Of a DNA stretch of 64,000 nucleotides, positions 44,501 through 55,852 are shown in pieces. Both the position numbers and the translations under genes were made by a program. The notes under the pieces were generated by a model. The model saw only the letters and a program-made list of their open reading frames with translations, did no database searches and had not been told where the DNA came from. The first letter of the stretch is position 1; every line of letters starts with the position of its first letter. Origin of the DNA: Cloeon dipterum (Eukaryota > Arthropoda > Insecta > Ephemeroptera > Baetidae); the NCBI RefSeq assembly GCF_949628265.1, contig NC_088786.1, positions 27,115,681-27,179,680 on the forward strand, in the 5' to 3' direction.

Positions 44501-47500
44501 TTTCCTCACTAGTTTTTTTGTGTGTGTTACCCTTGTGTATTTTAATTCTCTTGTCATACTCTTCTATACTTCATAATTTGAAATTTATTCACAAAACCTT
44601 TATAATTATGTGAAGAAAAATAAAACAGATGTTTATTTAAATTGAAAAAAATGTTTTGAACAAACATTTATATTTTTTCTACTCGACATCTGGTCGAACC
44701 TTTACCTTGGCTCAACAATTTGTCTTTTGAACAAGACTTTGCACTAAATTTCAAAGTTTTATTGACGATCGTTATAAAAATTTAAGATTTATATTTTAAA
44801 ATTAAAAGCCCATTATTCATTTTCTCGGTAAAAAATATTGATACTGGCTTAATTTTTAACTGGATATGCGTGGCTAATCGGAAATTATAAAAAGGAAAAG
44901 AAATCCTAGCTCAATTTCATATTAGACAGCCCGCTCAGCTCCTCTAGCATTTTTTTTTTTATAAAAAATTCAGTATTGCATTCTCGAGCTGACCAGATTC
45001 TTTTGTGTATTTTAATTAACCTAGATTCCCTTATGTGTGTACGTTTTAAATTTCTATGGTTATATTATTCCGTTTTCTTAAATTTTAATTGTTAATAGAA
45101 ATTTTCAATCAATCGATTTTAATTGCTCTTCTGATACATTTTCTTAGGTTCTTTACAAGCTAAAAGTTTTCGCTACTAGGATTTATAAATCATGTGAAAG
45201 AAGCCGGCAAGATAATATAATATAATTAAGTGTTTCATGCGTAATGAGAAGTTCTCGGCGCTGCAATAATTTGCAGTGTTCGCGATCTGAAGTCGTGGCA
45301 CATTTAAAAGTTATGGAGCATCAGGGGGTAACAATTAATGCCTGAGCCGCAGCCGCCGCGACGTGCGGGCAATAAAATTAATTTATTCAGCAGAAAGCGC
45401 AGATACCGAAAGAGCTGGCTGCTTGGCTATATAATAATTTGCTCTCGGGTGGCGCGCGGCGCGGATCAAGCAAGCCTTTTGTTATCTCAATTACGTATCG
45501 GCCAGAGTGATCTAACTCAATGGCACGTGTTCGAGCAGTTGAAATAGATACGAGCCAAACTTCTCGCTTTTTCAAATCAATGAGTGAGTGCGCCGCGACC
45601 GCCGTCGCCACTACTGCGGTGGAGTTCGCAGGGGAAACTTTTTGCTCTCGCCTCCCTATCATTTTTGAATATCATATAAGGCTGGCATTATTATTACTTT
45701 ATTGATGCAATAAATTCTGGCATGCAGGCGTAGCTGTGACTGTATGATTTCCTCAGCGCGCTGCTTTTTGTCCGGTGCTGTCAATGAGCGCATGTTTTCC
45801 CAACTATAGATTGGCTACTTTATGGCATCGCCGGTTAACACGACAATGCTCCTGGCCATATTTTGCGAGAGCCTTGCGGAGGCCCAGCTGGATTGGCGAA
45901 CCCTCCAATCTCGTAACGTGCGAAACCGCTGCAAATTGAGTATTGACCATGGCGCCACGTGACCCTAGCAAATTATTAGATCTAGTTCTTCCCTTAGTTT
46001 TTGTCCCTGATTGCAAATTTCATTTTACAGAAAGCAAAAGAAATTTACAAATCTTGCTAAAAATATTGGTATATACAAAATAAGGAGAATTAAAAGAAAA
46101 ATGTAATAATTTATTTCAGAGAAACGTTAACATACAATATATTTATTTCGATTTCTTTTGTTGATATTTGGTATCTATAGATCCAATGGTGTATGACGTT
46201 TGTTTGGGGAAATTTATTTATTTTGTGACATAAAATAAAATTTTTATTTAAGTATAGGGAGACATAATATTCCTCACCATTTGAAAAGTATGTTAACTTT
46301 GCAGCCATTCTTATTAAAAATAAACATTGCGTGGGTCATTTTATACTTTAACTGAATCCTTATCAGGGATTTTCTAATGCATTGACAACAAGGATTCTCT
46401 TCAACCGGACAATTATTAAAATTAAATACTGCAAATTCGTGTTATGATCACAGTTTTAGAGAGTTAAATATGATTGATACTGCAAAATCCTGGAAAGTTC
46501 TTGTTGCCAATGCATGAACTTAGGATTCAGTTGATGCCAAAATTGACCAAAGTAGCGCTGTAAATTATTTAGAAAAGTGGCAGCAAAGTTATCATGCTTT
46601 TCAAATGGTGAGGACTGTCTCCTTACTTGAAATCCTATTTTATATCACAACAAAGAGTTTCCCTAAAAGATTGCATACGCTGTTGAATAGATCTTAACGG
46701 TAGGAATCGAAATCTGTCAAGGAAATGTGGTCATGCAATCACTGCAAATTTAGAGAAAATTTGAATAAATTCGTATTTTTTGAAGCAAAGTCATTTTGGA
46801 TGTTGAAAATTTTAGAAAAAATTTTACGGATAAACTGCCATATTGCAATTTAACTAATTTTCAACTTTTGTCCTGTATCAATAAACTTAAACTGAATTAG
46901 TGAAAATAAACAATTCTTATAATAAAACAGGAAGTATACGGGAAGAAGTAAAACGATTTTTTAGCAATTTAGTCAACATAACTTAGCAGTGACATTTCTC
47001 ATGGAGATTATATTATACTCAAAGGGGTTTCCGCTCGAAGAGGATGAGACGGCATAATATGCTCTCGCTATTGATTGTGTCGCGCGGGGGAGCAAACTGC
47101 TCATACAATGCGATATTTTCGGTCATAATGTAATTAGTTATGATAATGGCGGAAGGACGAGGAGCCACCACGTGCTTCCTTTGCCAACTTGCCAAGCAGT
47201 GCGAGCGCCGTGAACAAAGGCAGCTTTTGCTTTCTGACAAAGGCAAATCGTCCCCGCGGTTTTTTCACCCTCTTCCTTGTTCACCGAGAAGATAAATGAC
47301 CAAAGGACATATTTATGCAAATATGGTTACGCTATGCCTAATTTGAGAAAACAAGATTTCCCTTCACTTGCGCTTTGTATTAAATAATTTATTCAGCAAA
47401 AGCGGCGGCGGCGGCGGCGAAGCTCGTGCAATTCATTCTCTGCTGCGCGCCGCTCTTTTCTCTGTCGTTGGAGCACAAGTTTTGAAAATAATTTGGCTCC

Positions 47501-47600
47501 CGCCCCGAGACGCCAGAGTTTTGTTCTTTCCAGTTTTTGTCTTGATTTAGTGCAGATGTTCATGCAAAACATTATGGCGCTGTTATCTTTAATTTCTCTC
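41590..47600. other. Non-coding region with alternating AT-rich and GC-richer patches
   Basis: GC-richer patches lie at about 41590-41960, 42600-43040, 43550-44110, 45240-45970 and 47000-47600, separated by AT-rich DNA (44300-45200 and 46000-47000 are the most AT-rich). The 42.6-43.0 kb patch has GCTCGCTCGCTT near 42709-42724 and GGCTATAAAT at about 42929. The 47.4 kb patch has a (GCG)n run near 47402-47419. No coding gene, RNA gene or transposon is visible. Confidence 0.55.
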
Positions 47601-50600
47601 TCTCTCGCCCGCGCAAAATTTCCAACAGCAGCAGCCGCAGTCTGCTTTTTGACATGTCCTTGACCGTCTCACCAAGTCTCTGCCAACAATTAAAAATAAT
47701 TCCTATGCGGGTCTTGATCTGCGATTAAAAGTGTTGCGCATAGGGCTTTCTTAAAACTATTATTGATTGCAATTATTCTGCGAATGAGCAAGATAATTCG
47801 TAAATTCATTGGAAAGGATGTTGATAAAAAGTTATTTCTTCCACAAAACCGACTAAATCTTAAAAATATTGTGTGGCAAAAATTGCTGGGAAACCGTTAA
47901 TTCTTGAGGCGTGAGTATTTTTTTTTAAGATGTGAGACAGTTTGCGCTCTGCACTGCAGTGTCAGACCGCAAAACTAATTAAAGAAGTTAATTAAGCAAG
48001 GAAATACACACTAAATGCTTTACTTTGGCTCCAATATAAAATCGGACGAATATTCATAATAATTTGAACGTAATCGAGAATGAAATACCTCTGAAAATGA
48101 CATACTAAGCTAAGTAAAAAGGTTACTGAAATCCCAGAAACCAAATAATGCCCGTATTATAAAATTAAAATGCTAACTAGCAAAGATAACAGCAAAAATA
48201 ATCAATTTAACAGCAATTTATTATTTGCGTGCACATGAACAATAGATTAAAATAATTTAATAAATTTTAGACTTTGAATATTAAATAATTAATATATTTT
48301 TTTTATTTTTTTTAATATTTATTTAAACCTAATCTAGATATTTGTAAACGTTGTTTGTTTATGCTTCTGCGGAAAATTGATTAAAAAACATACAAAATGT
48401 TGTATAAAAATTTAAACTTGGTATGATGATAGAACTTGAACCGTGATGCACAAATTAACAAATCTAACTTAAGAGTCTGCTCTAATGAAATTTACTAATA
48501 TAATTGGAACGAGGGAACGGTTAGTGCTTCATATATGTAAAGATAATTATGATACTCAAATCTACAACAACATTAAGGGGTAAAATCACAAATGATGCTG
48601 CATCCTAATAAAAATAGTAAATTAATTACAAATTTAAATTTGAATTAACATCAATCAATTTGGTGAAAATACCAGTTACCAGTGTATCTTAGGAAAAAAA
48701 CATGTGTATTATTATTACTAACAAAAACAGATAACGGTAGTCCCAGATGTAAATGCAAATCATTTTCACTCCAAATCCATCCCTAATTAAAAAAAAATAG
48801 TCCAACGAAACCAAAACAATTGCAATATCTTGTCTATTTTTGAAAGCAATGAAAGTGATGGCGAAGGCTAAAATGTGTCCTTTGCTGAGGCTGGCAAAAA
48901 GTTCCTGGGCCGGATTTAGCCGACCGTCCGCGCATTCGGAGGAAATTTATTTTCGCCTGTCCGCTGGAAAATATGTATCGTTGCAGCTGGTGCGTTTTTG
49001 CCGACCCGGCAATTTATTATTGGGCTATTCAGCTGTGGGGTGCGCACGTATGTACAGCAGCAGCAGCAGGCGGGTAAGCACACGCTGTAGGCGTCCAAGA
49101 TTGCGCCGCGCGGTGATTAATCTCAGGCGGAAGCGCAATAAATCACGCCACTTCTCGTATTTTAATTGTAGCAAGATGAAGTGATAGGATAATACAATTT
49201 ATGTGGTAAGAAGATTTGAGTGAGTTATCTTGGGTGCACACACCGCTACGCTCGAAATCTGCTTTGCTCTCTCTCTCTCTCGCTCTCTCACACACGCTCA
49301 ATTCTCTCCTCCGCAGCGTAATATTGGGAGGCTCTTTTTTGAAAAGCCGCTGATTTATGAACTCGGCCTGCTGTATGGTGACACTGACAACAAATAATAA
49401 ATTCGCATTCGCACGATAAAGCCACGTGCCCCACTCTCACCCGTGCTAAAACAATTTACAAACTGATGAATATATTGAGCTAAATGTGTATTTGCAGATG
49501 CATGCGAAATATGATACTAGAGAAGGTGGAAAAGATTTAAATGAGAATTAATACTTTAATATGATTTATTCTCCATTTATAGTTATGACAGAAACTGGTG
49601 AAGTATACAAAAAACAACTAAGGTGCAGAAACTGGTAAAACCAAACAGACTTTACAAAAACAATGTTCACCCTCCCTTTTTATGCATTGAACGTACAGTA
49701 AATTTCTGAGTAAAATTATATGTCTATTGACACCTAGTTTTGGTATTGATCTCATGTATAGCTAAAATTTAAATTGCTGAGAGGTAAATTTGTACAGCAG
49801 ACATTTTTATAATAATTCATTAAAAGTTCATATTTTTATACCAATTTTGATGACGAATTCACAGGCAGAAACGCCCGAAAATTGAGTTAATTAATATCCC
49901 AAAAAGTACCACAGGTTTTTAATTAGAGCGTTGCTAAAATTGTAAAAATAGCTGTGAAATTGAAAAATCCTCATATAGTTGCAGAAATATCAAATATATT
50001 TTTGAGAATAACTCGCTGTGCTTGGCTTCAGGCCATTTTGTAAAGGAAGGAATTTTTCCAGCACAGGAAAATCAGATGGCGAACGAAATGGCCACTGTGC
50101 GGAAATACAGCTGGAAAATTGATGCGAGTTGACTTCCTCGGAGCGAGGGCGCAATATTTCCACCCAATAATGTGCATACTGATTTGCATTTGGTCGCTGC
50201 GCAATCACCGAGCGACACACGCGCGCGTCGCAAATAAATGTGCGCGGCATGGGAAACGGATAATTTGCTGCGGCTCGGGATTTAGCGTTGCTTTTTGTTG
50301 TTCGCCAGCAGTGCAGTTATGACATCCTGAGTGCGCGCGACATAACAACCAAGGTGGACGCTGTGCGCGAGTCGAGTTGCGGCCATATCCGTTTTTTAGT
50401 TCCTGTCCCCGGCTGCCGCGACAACAATGGGCCTCGCGCGGCCAGGATGTAACTGCAAGGGTGTAACTCTCCCTCCGCCCTTATGCTCGCATGCGGTGCG
50501 CCATATTTATTTGGGTTTTCATCCACTGTGTGTTTAAATAATAAATCCACCCACTGTAACTATTTGTTGCAAGGGAAAATGGCGTCTCAGAATTAAACAA

Positions 50601-53500
50601 CAAAATTAATTATCATGCAGACCCAGGAAAAAGTGATCATAAATAATGCGTCCAATGGGAGAAAACTCTTATTTATTTCTTTATTGGTGGAAGGTAAACT
50701 AACCCTGAAAGTTTCTAAGTTTTTTCTCTTTTTGGCAGTGCGCTGAATATTTTTCAGAATGTTTTAAAATAAAAATTGTGACGTTGCTCGTTGAAGGGTT
50801 GATAGTTTTATTTATTAACAACCCCGACGTCACTTGTGTTCGGTCTGACGGATGGGCACGTAGCCGGAAATTGACTTGTTGTCTTGGACGGTTCCGGACA
50901 GGAGCTGCTGCTGCGTGTAGACTGATTATTGCGCTGTTACACGATACCACAGAGACAGACACTCGCTAAGCCCGCGCACCACCAAATGAGCTGGAGAATG
51001 GTTTGGTGTCCATACCGGTATTGATTGGAAGTTTTCATCATTTAATAAATTCAGAGGCATCTGGTTGAGTCGGTTTCGTAAGTCACCTCTCCGATAAAAA
51101 ACGTCGTTTAAATAATTATAATGGGGGATGGTTTTGTTGTGAATTGGATTGTATTATAGTATACTTTAATTTAAAATCAAATTATTTTTGTTGATGTCAC
51201 TAAACTGTTACTAATTTTAATTTGTTTGTTGGATTTTTACAAATTAAGGGCACTAAGCTGCTGGTTGTAAACAAACACAATAACTTTTAACCTTATTTAG
51301 TGCTGAAAATAGCATAAAATAAAAGATATTGAATTATTATTTCCAGAATTTCCGTTCTAACTTCAACCATGTTCATTTACTCTCATTTGATGTCATAGTA
51401 CCGAGAAATGGTACAGTTAAATTAGCAACTAACGTAATTAATTTAAATCGGAGAACGGTTTGTTTACTAAAAATTGGTATAAAATTTAATAATATGTATT
51501 ATTAATTAATTAATTTAATTTAACAAACACCCGAATTTTCATTGTCGAATTGATTGTTGACCTTTTCTTGCAACAAGGAAATTCGCGTTTGGTTGTTGAA
51601 AGTTAAGCAATTTTGCCGGGACCAGGACGAAGGGTAGTTTGAATTTATTTTACATCCTGAAAAAATTTCAAATAATGTCCATGACAGCTGCTGGCGAAAT
51701 ACCACCGTGTCCGTGATTGACACCATATAGAGATGCATATTTCCAGTATACGTAGTGATGAGAATGGCGTAACCATTGTTAAGTTATAACATTGTTAGAT
51801 TATTTTTCTGGCGAACAGGTAGTGATTTTGAAAGATTTCCTGTTTGTTATAACCGATCAACAACAAAATACAACCTTTCAAAAAGTGCAATTATTGCGGC
51901 ACACTAACAGACATGTTTTACTCATTCAATTTCAATGATTGATGGGCCCGACTAAACAGCTTTTCCGAGGACAGCGTTGCTAATGTATGCCAGCAAAAAA
52001 AGACGTCAAACGAACTTGGGGGAGACGCGACCACCGCCGTCGCCAATTTTTCCGCACTCGTACCTTGACTAACAAGCCACTTTTCCCATGAAGTGTCATC
52101 GTGACGCGAATGATTATTTATTTTTCGCTCGTCTTATTGAATAATTTATGGACGGATAATTCGGCACGCCGAGACTGAATCACTTACTTGCCGCAGCCGT
52201 CGCGTAATAAAATAATAGAATGCGCCCCGCTTGCTCCCCTCGCAGCTCTCAGCTATGGGGGATTCTGATACATATCAAATCGAAAGAATTTGTCACGCGA
52301 AAGCATGACTGCCGTGCGTGTGCCCTCGGTACACGGCGTTTTGTCCGCATCTGAACAAGACAGACAGCAGCAAGCATTTGGGACCCTCGACGCCGCTTTT
52401 TAATGTCGCTAAGAAGATTATTTTATTTTACTCGGTCGGCGCGCCAGAATGAAATATTTTCATCAACGTGGGAAAGCGTTAATTAATCTTGTGCCGCACC
52501 ACTTTAATTTGCCGCTCGAGCTGTGTGTACGTGTTAGCGCCAAAAATTAATTGGTTGCACTAAAGCCGCGAGTAGGGAAGGGTGCCTTGTGCTGTTTTAT
52601 ACGCGGAGCGCAATGTATTTTGCCTTATAATTAGAGAAAAATGTTGGTTTAGGGGCGAGCTCCATATTTTTAGGGTTGGAGAGGACAAAAATACTTGCAA
52701 ATGACACATAGGAAAACAAACGTGGATCATTCGATTCCGTTTTGTGCTCAAATAGCACTTTCCATAATACATAAGCAAAAAATGACACCCCTAGGGCAGC
52801 TTTCGCCTCTCCCTAAATATTATTTTGCATCGCGCTGCGCGGCAACTTTTTATGAAGATTGCACTTTCCTATTTCCTCGTTATCAGCCGGCCCCGCGACT
52901 CGTATCAGAGAGAAACATGCGTATCCCTTCCTCAAAGTTTTTCCCATTTTTTATATCAGAGAGAATCGGTGCGGCACTCGTCCATCTGACGGACGAAAGC
53001 AAGCAAATCGGCGCATTATTTTTTCCATTCGCGGCGGACTCTCTAGATGTGATTTATTGCTTCCGCTGGGAAGCACATTAAACGTGTAATCGCGGCGTGT
53101 GGTTCTGCTGAAGCGAACTTGAACATAATATGCGCACGTGTATTGTATAATACATATAGGAACGGAACGTGCGCGCGGTTATATTTCACGAGGGGTTTTT
53201 GGAATGAGAGCACATTGTTTCAATTTGCATAGCTAAAAACACGGCAAGCATTTAGTTGACTATCTTTGTCTTTCGGTCCATTTAACTTCAATCGGTTTTG
53301 TGTGCTGGCTACAGCGTATAAAACAATGGAGGCAGAAATGCGGAACTAACAGCAGCAACTCACCCGATGAGATCGATGAAATAATACTAAATCTTTCCGC
53401 TTGTGCGTTTAATTATTGTGTGTTTAGTGCTATGTGCGGATTTGCAGAGTTATCATATAACAAGTTGTTTTTGTAAATTAAAATACAGGCAAGGGTTAGA
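47601..53500. other. Non-coding region, right part of the gene desert
   Basis: AT-rich DNA at 47700-48850, 49500-50000 and 51000-51900 alternates with GC-richer patches at about 48860-49460 (with a CT tract near 49267-49288), 50000-50560 and 51940-53240. Nothing codes convincingly. The last part before 53500 may already be 3' UTR of the PRDM8-like gene: TTTATT near 53515 would be its first AATAAA on the minus strand. Confidence 0.55.
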
Positions 53501-54137
53501 TTTCTAGGTACGTATTTTTATTGTTAATTATGTCTAAATCACAATTATACATGAAAGAGTCAAGAACAATTCATGTCCAGGGGAAATCAATTAATTCGAC
53601 ATAGTCACATCGTGGTATGATCACATTTAACACAAAGAGAGCATCTCGAATATTAGTTCACCATGACTAGAGAGCACATTCAACATTGATAACGGTCTAG
53701 TGGGCAACGGAACGATGGAAAGTGTGATAATTTTGCATAACTGCTTTCAAAGGGGGAAGGTTAATTTCTCTGGCGGCGGGTGCGTCGTCTTTAATTAATA
53801 TTCATCTCACATGCACTTAATCCGTGTACTACTCAGCTAGGCATTTGGCGCGTGCGATAAGGTGTATCTGTGTGTGTGCGTGGGAAGATTTCATCACTCT
53901 AAAAACTAGTTAATAACATTTGATTGGCAAATGTTCGTAACAAAGAGGGGTACAAGCTTGGTCGTGGTCGACGTCGAGTATAACATTGTCGTAACACACA
54001 AGTTAGTGTTATTTAATATGCTTAATCTGATTAACCAATTAGCGAAGTCATTCTCGCTCCTAATCGCGGAACTGGCCGAGCGAGTGTCGCAGCACGAGTT
54101 GGGCGGCCGACGGCACCCTTTTGGCTGCCGGCTGGCG

Positions 54138-55852
54138 TCACTTGGGCGTCGCCGCGTTGAGCAGCAGCTCGGCGCCGCCGTCGACCCTGTCGCCGGCCTT
54201 GTCCTGGTGGGCGGTCATGTGACGTGTCAGGTGGTGCCGCTCGCGGAAGCTCTCGCTGCACACGGGGCACTTGAGTTTCTCCTCCCGCTTGCGCTTGAGG
54301 GGGTCGCCGGCCTCGTGCTTGTGGTGCGAACGCATGTGGTACACCAGGTCGGAGGTCATGCGGAAGCTCAGGTTGCACTTGGCGCACACGTTCTGCGCCG
54401 GCAGGCTGAGGGCGGCCAGCGACGGCGGCAGCAGCGACGACACGGGCGACACGGCCACCGACAGGAAGCTGGCCGGCGGGCTGTGGCTGATCGTGGTCGA
54501 CGTGCTCGGCCGCGGCAGGCTCGGCGCCTGGTGGGCCGGCGGCGACGGCGCCGCCGCCGCCGACATGAAGTTCGAGTAGGGGTAGGCGGCCGAGATGTAC
54601 GCCTCGGCAGGGTAGAGCAGTGGGTGTGTGGCCGCGATGTTCAGCAGCTCCTTCTCGCCGGAGTAGGGGTAGCCCGAGCGAGGCTTGCCCAGGTAGCTGC
54701 TCAGCAGTTTGTCCCTGCCCGAGTTGAGGATGAAATTCGATGGAGGCAGCGCATAGTTCTGGAACACCTTCTGCTGCTGATGTTGGAAGTGCTTCGGCGT
54801 GAGACTCCCTTCGTATGATGAATGCTCAGGGGACTCTTTGCCGTTGACCTTCGTGAAAGCGCTCTTCCTGCTCAGGTCCTCTACGGGAGGTTCCCGCCTC
54901 GAGTTTTTGGTGTCTGGCGCCACCAGGAATGCGACGTCGAAGCTCCGCTTCACGGCGGCCGGAGTTGTCGTCAAACCGACGGCTGATTTCAGGGTGCTGC
55001 TTGGACTGTTCGTTCTGCGGCCATTGTCGCTGTAACCTGAGCATAGTTCTCTGGATCGCTGCTGCAAATCCATAGTCATTCTGATATCTGGAATCAAAAA
55101 AATTGGAAACTGTCAGTATGAGAAAACGTGATAATTAATATATTTCATTAAATAGTCCTCAATTACAACAAATTTATGAAACTAAAAAGTCTAAAAAGGC
55201 TATTGAACAGAAAATTCGTGGTTATTATAAACTCTAGATTTAATTTTTCTGTTTGTTTTTTAGAGTGCTTGTTTTTTAATAGAAATTGATTAACGGTCTC
55301 TTCATATTTATTCCAAAAAAATTTACACATTTCTTAACTATTCTCATTGATTGAGTTGGTGTTCAATTCCATGAGATTATATTTATTTTTTATTTTGTCT
55401 ATTGCCAAGGAAATAGGGTGGGAACTCTTATTTGAATTAGTTGAGGATTAAGATATTGAACGATATTAGTTTAAAACCTTGAATTAAAATTCCTTATCAA
55501 AAAACGATATTCACAGGTTTAAAAAATTAAAATTGGACTCATTTAATTGGGCCTGAAATAAAGAGTGAAAATTTTACCTTCATTTAATGATTTAATTAAG
55601 CCTCCTCATAACACACGTTCATACACACGTTTGAACAAATTTTTATAAAATATCAAACTAAATAAAAGAGCAACAAACGAGAGAATAAGTGGTTGGCAGC
55701 CCGCGCGTCGTTCGAGTCGGACAGGTTGCCTGCCGACGAGCTTGAAAGGGAACTCACCAGATGGTTGAGAAGGCGCACTTGCCGGCTTTTGTGCTTTCGG
55801 TGCGGCGGGTGTGAGCACACTGAAGCGGTCGCCGACAGGGCCGGCTGAGCTT
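54138..55852 (-). CDS. PRDM8: PRDM8-like zinc-finger transcription regulator, 3' coding part
   Basis: The last coding exon runs from the acceptor at 55087 to the stop at 54138 (316 codons with the stop). A candidate preceding exon, 55852-55758, has a good acceptor and donor and joins in phase. The two C-terminal C2H2 fingers are the diagnostic feature: CAKCNLSF...HMRSHH and CPVCSESFRERHHLTRHMTAH, separated by a basic linker with KRKREEKLKC. Both have C-x2-C-x12-H-x3-H spacing, and pair and linker match the end of vertebrate PRDM8 and ZNF488. Upstream the protein is Ser/Pro/Ala-rich and probably disordered, with a conserved-looking RSFDVAFLVAP motif. PRDM8/ZNF488 are nuclear repressors in nervous-system development; that role is inferred. 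No PR/SET domain is visible in the window, so 5' exons lie further right or the gene is ZNF488-like. This start is therefore a fragment boundary. Confidence 0.8.
55088..55757 (-). other. Probable intron of the PRDM8-like gene
   Basis: The 670 bp between the last exon and the candidate upstream exon is AT-rich for its first 550 bp. It starts at a canonical donor (GTGAGT, minus strand) and ends at TTCCAG. Nothing else is visible in it. Confidence 0.5.

Noticed and set aside
52467-52475. A perfect Su(H)-type site (CGTGGGAAA), and a TGACGTCA palindrome at 59751.
   Set aside because: Each is expected once or a few times by chance in 64 kb, and neither is clustered with partners.
53931-54818. A 295-codon plus-strand frame across the PRDM8-like exon.
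   Set aside because: The minus strand codes the zinc fingers. The plus frame is Arg/Gly/Val low-complexity caused by high GC content.
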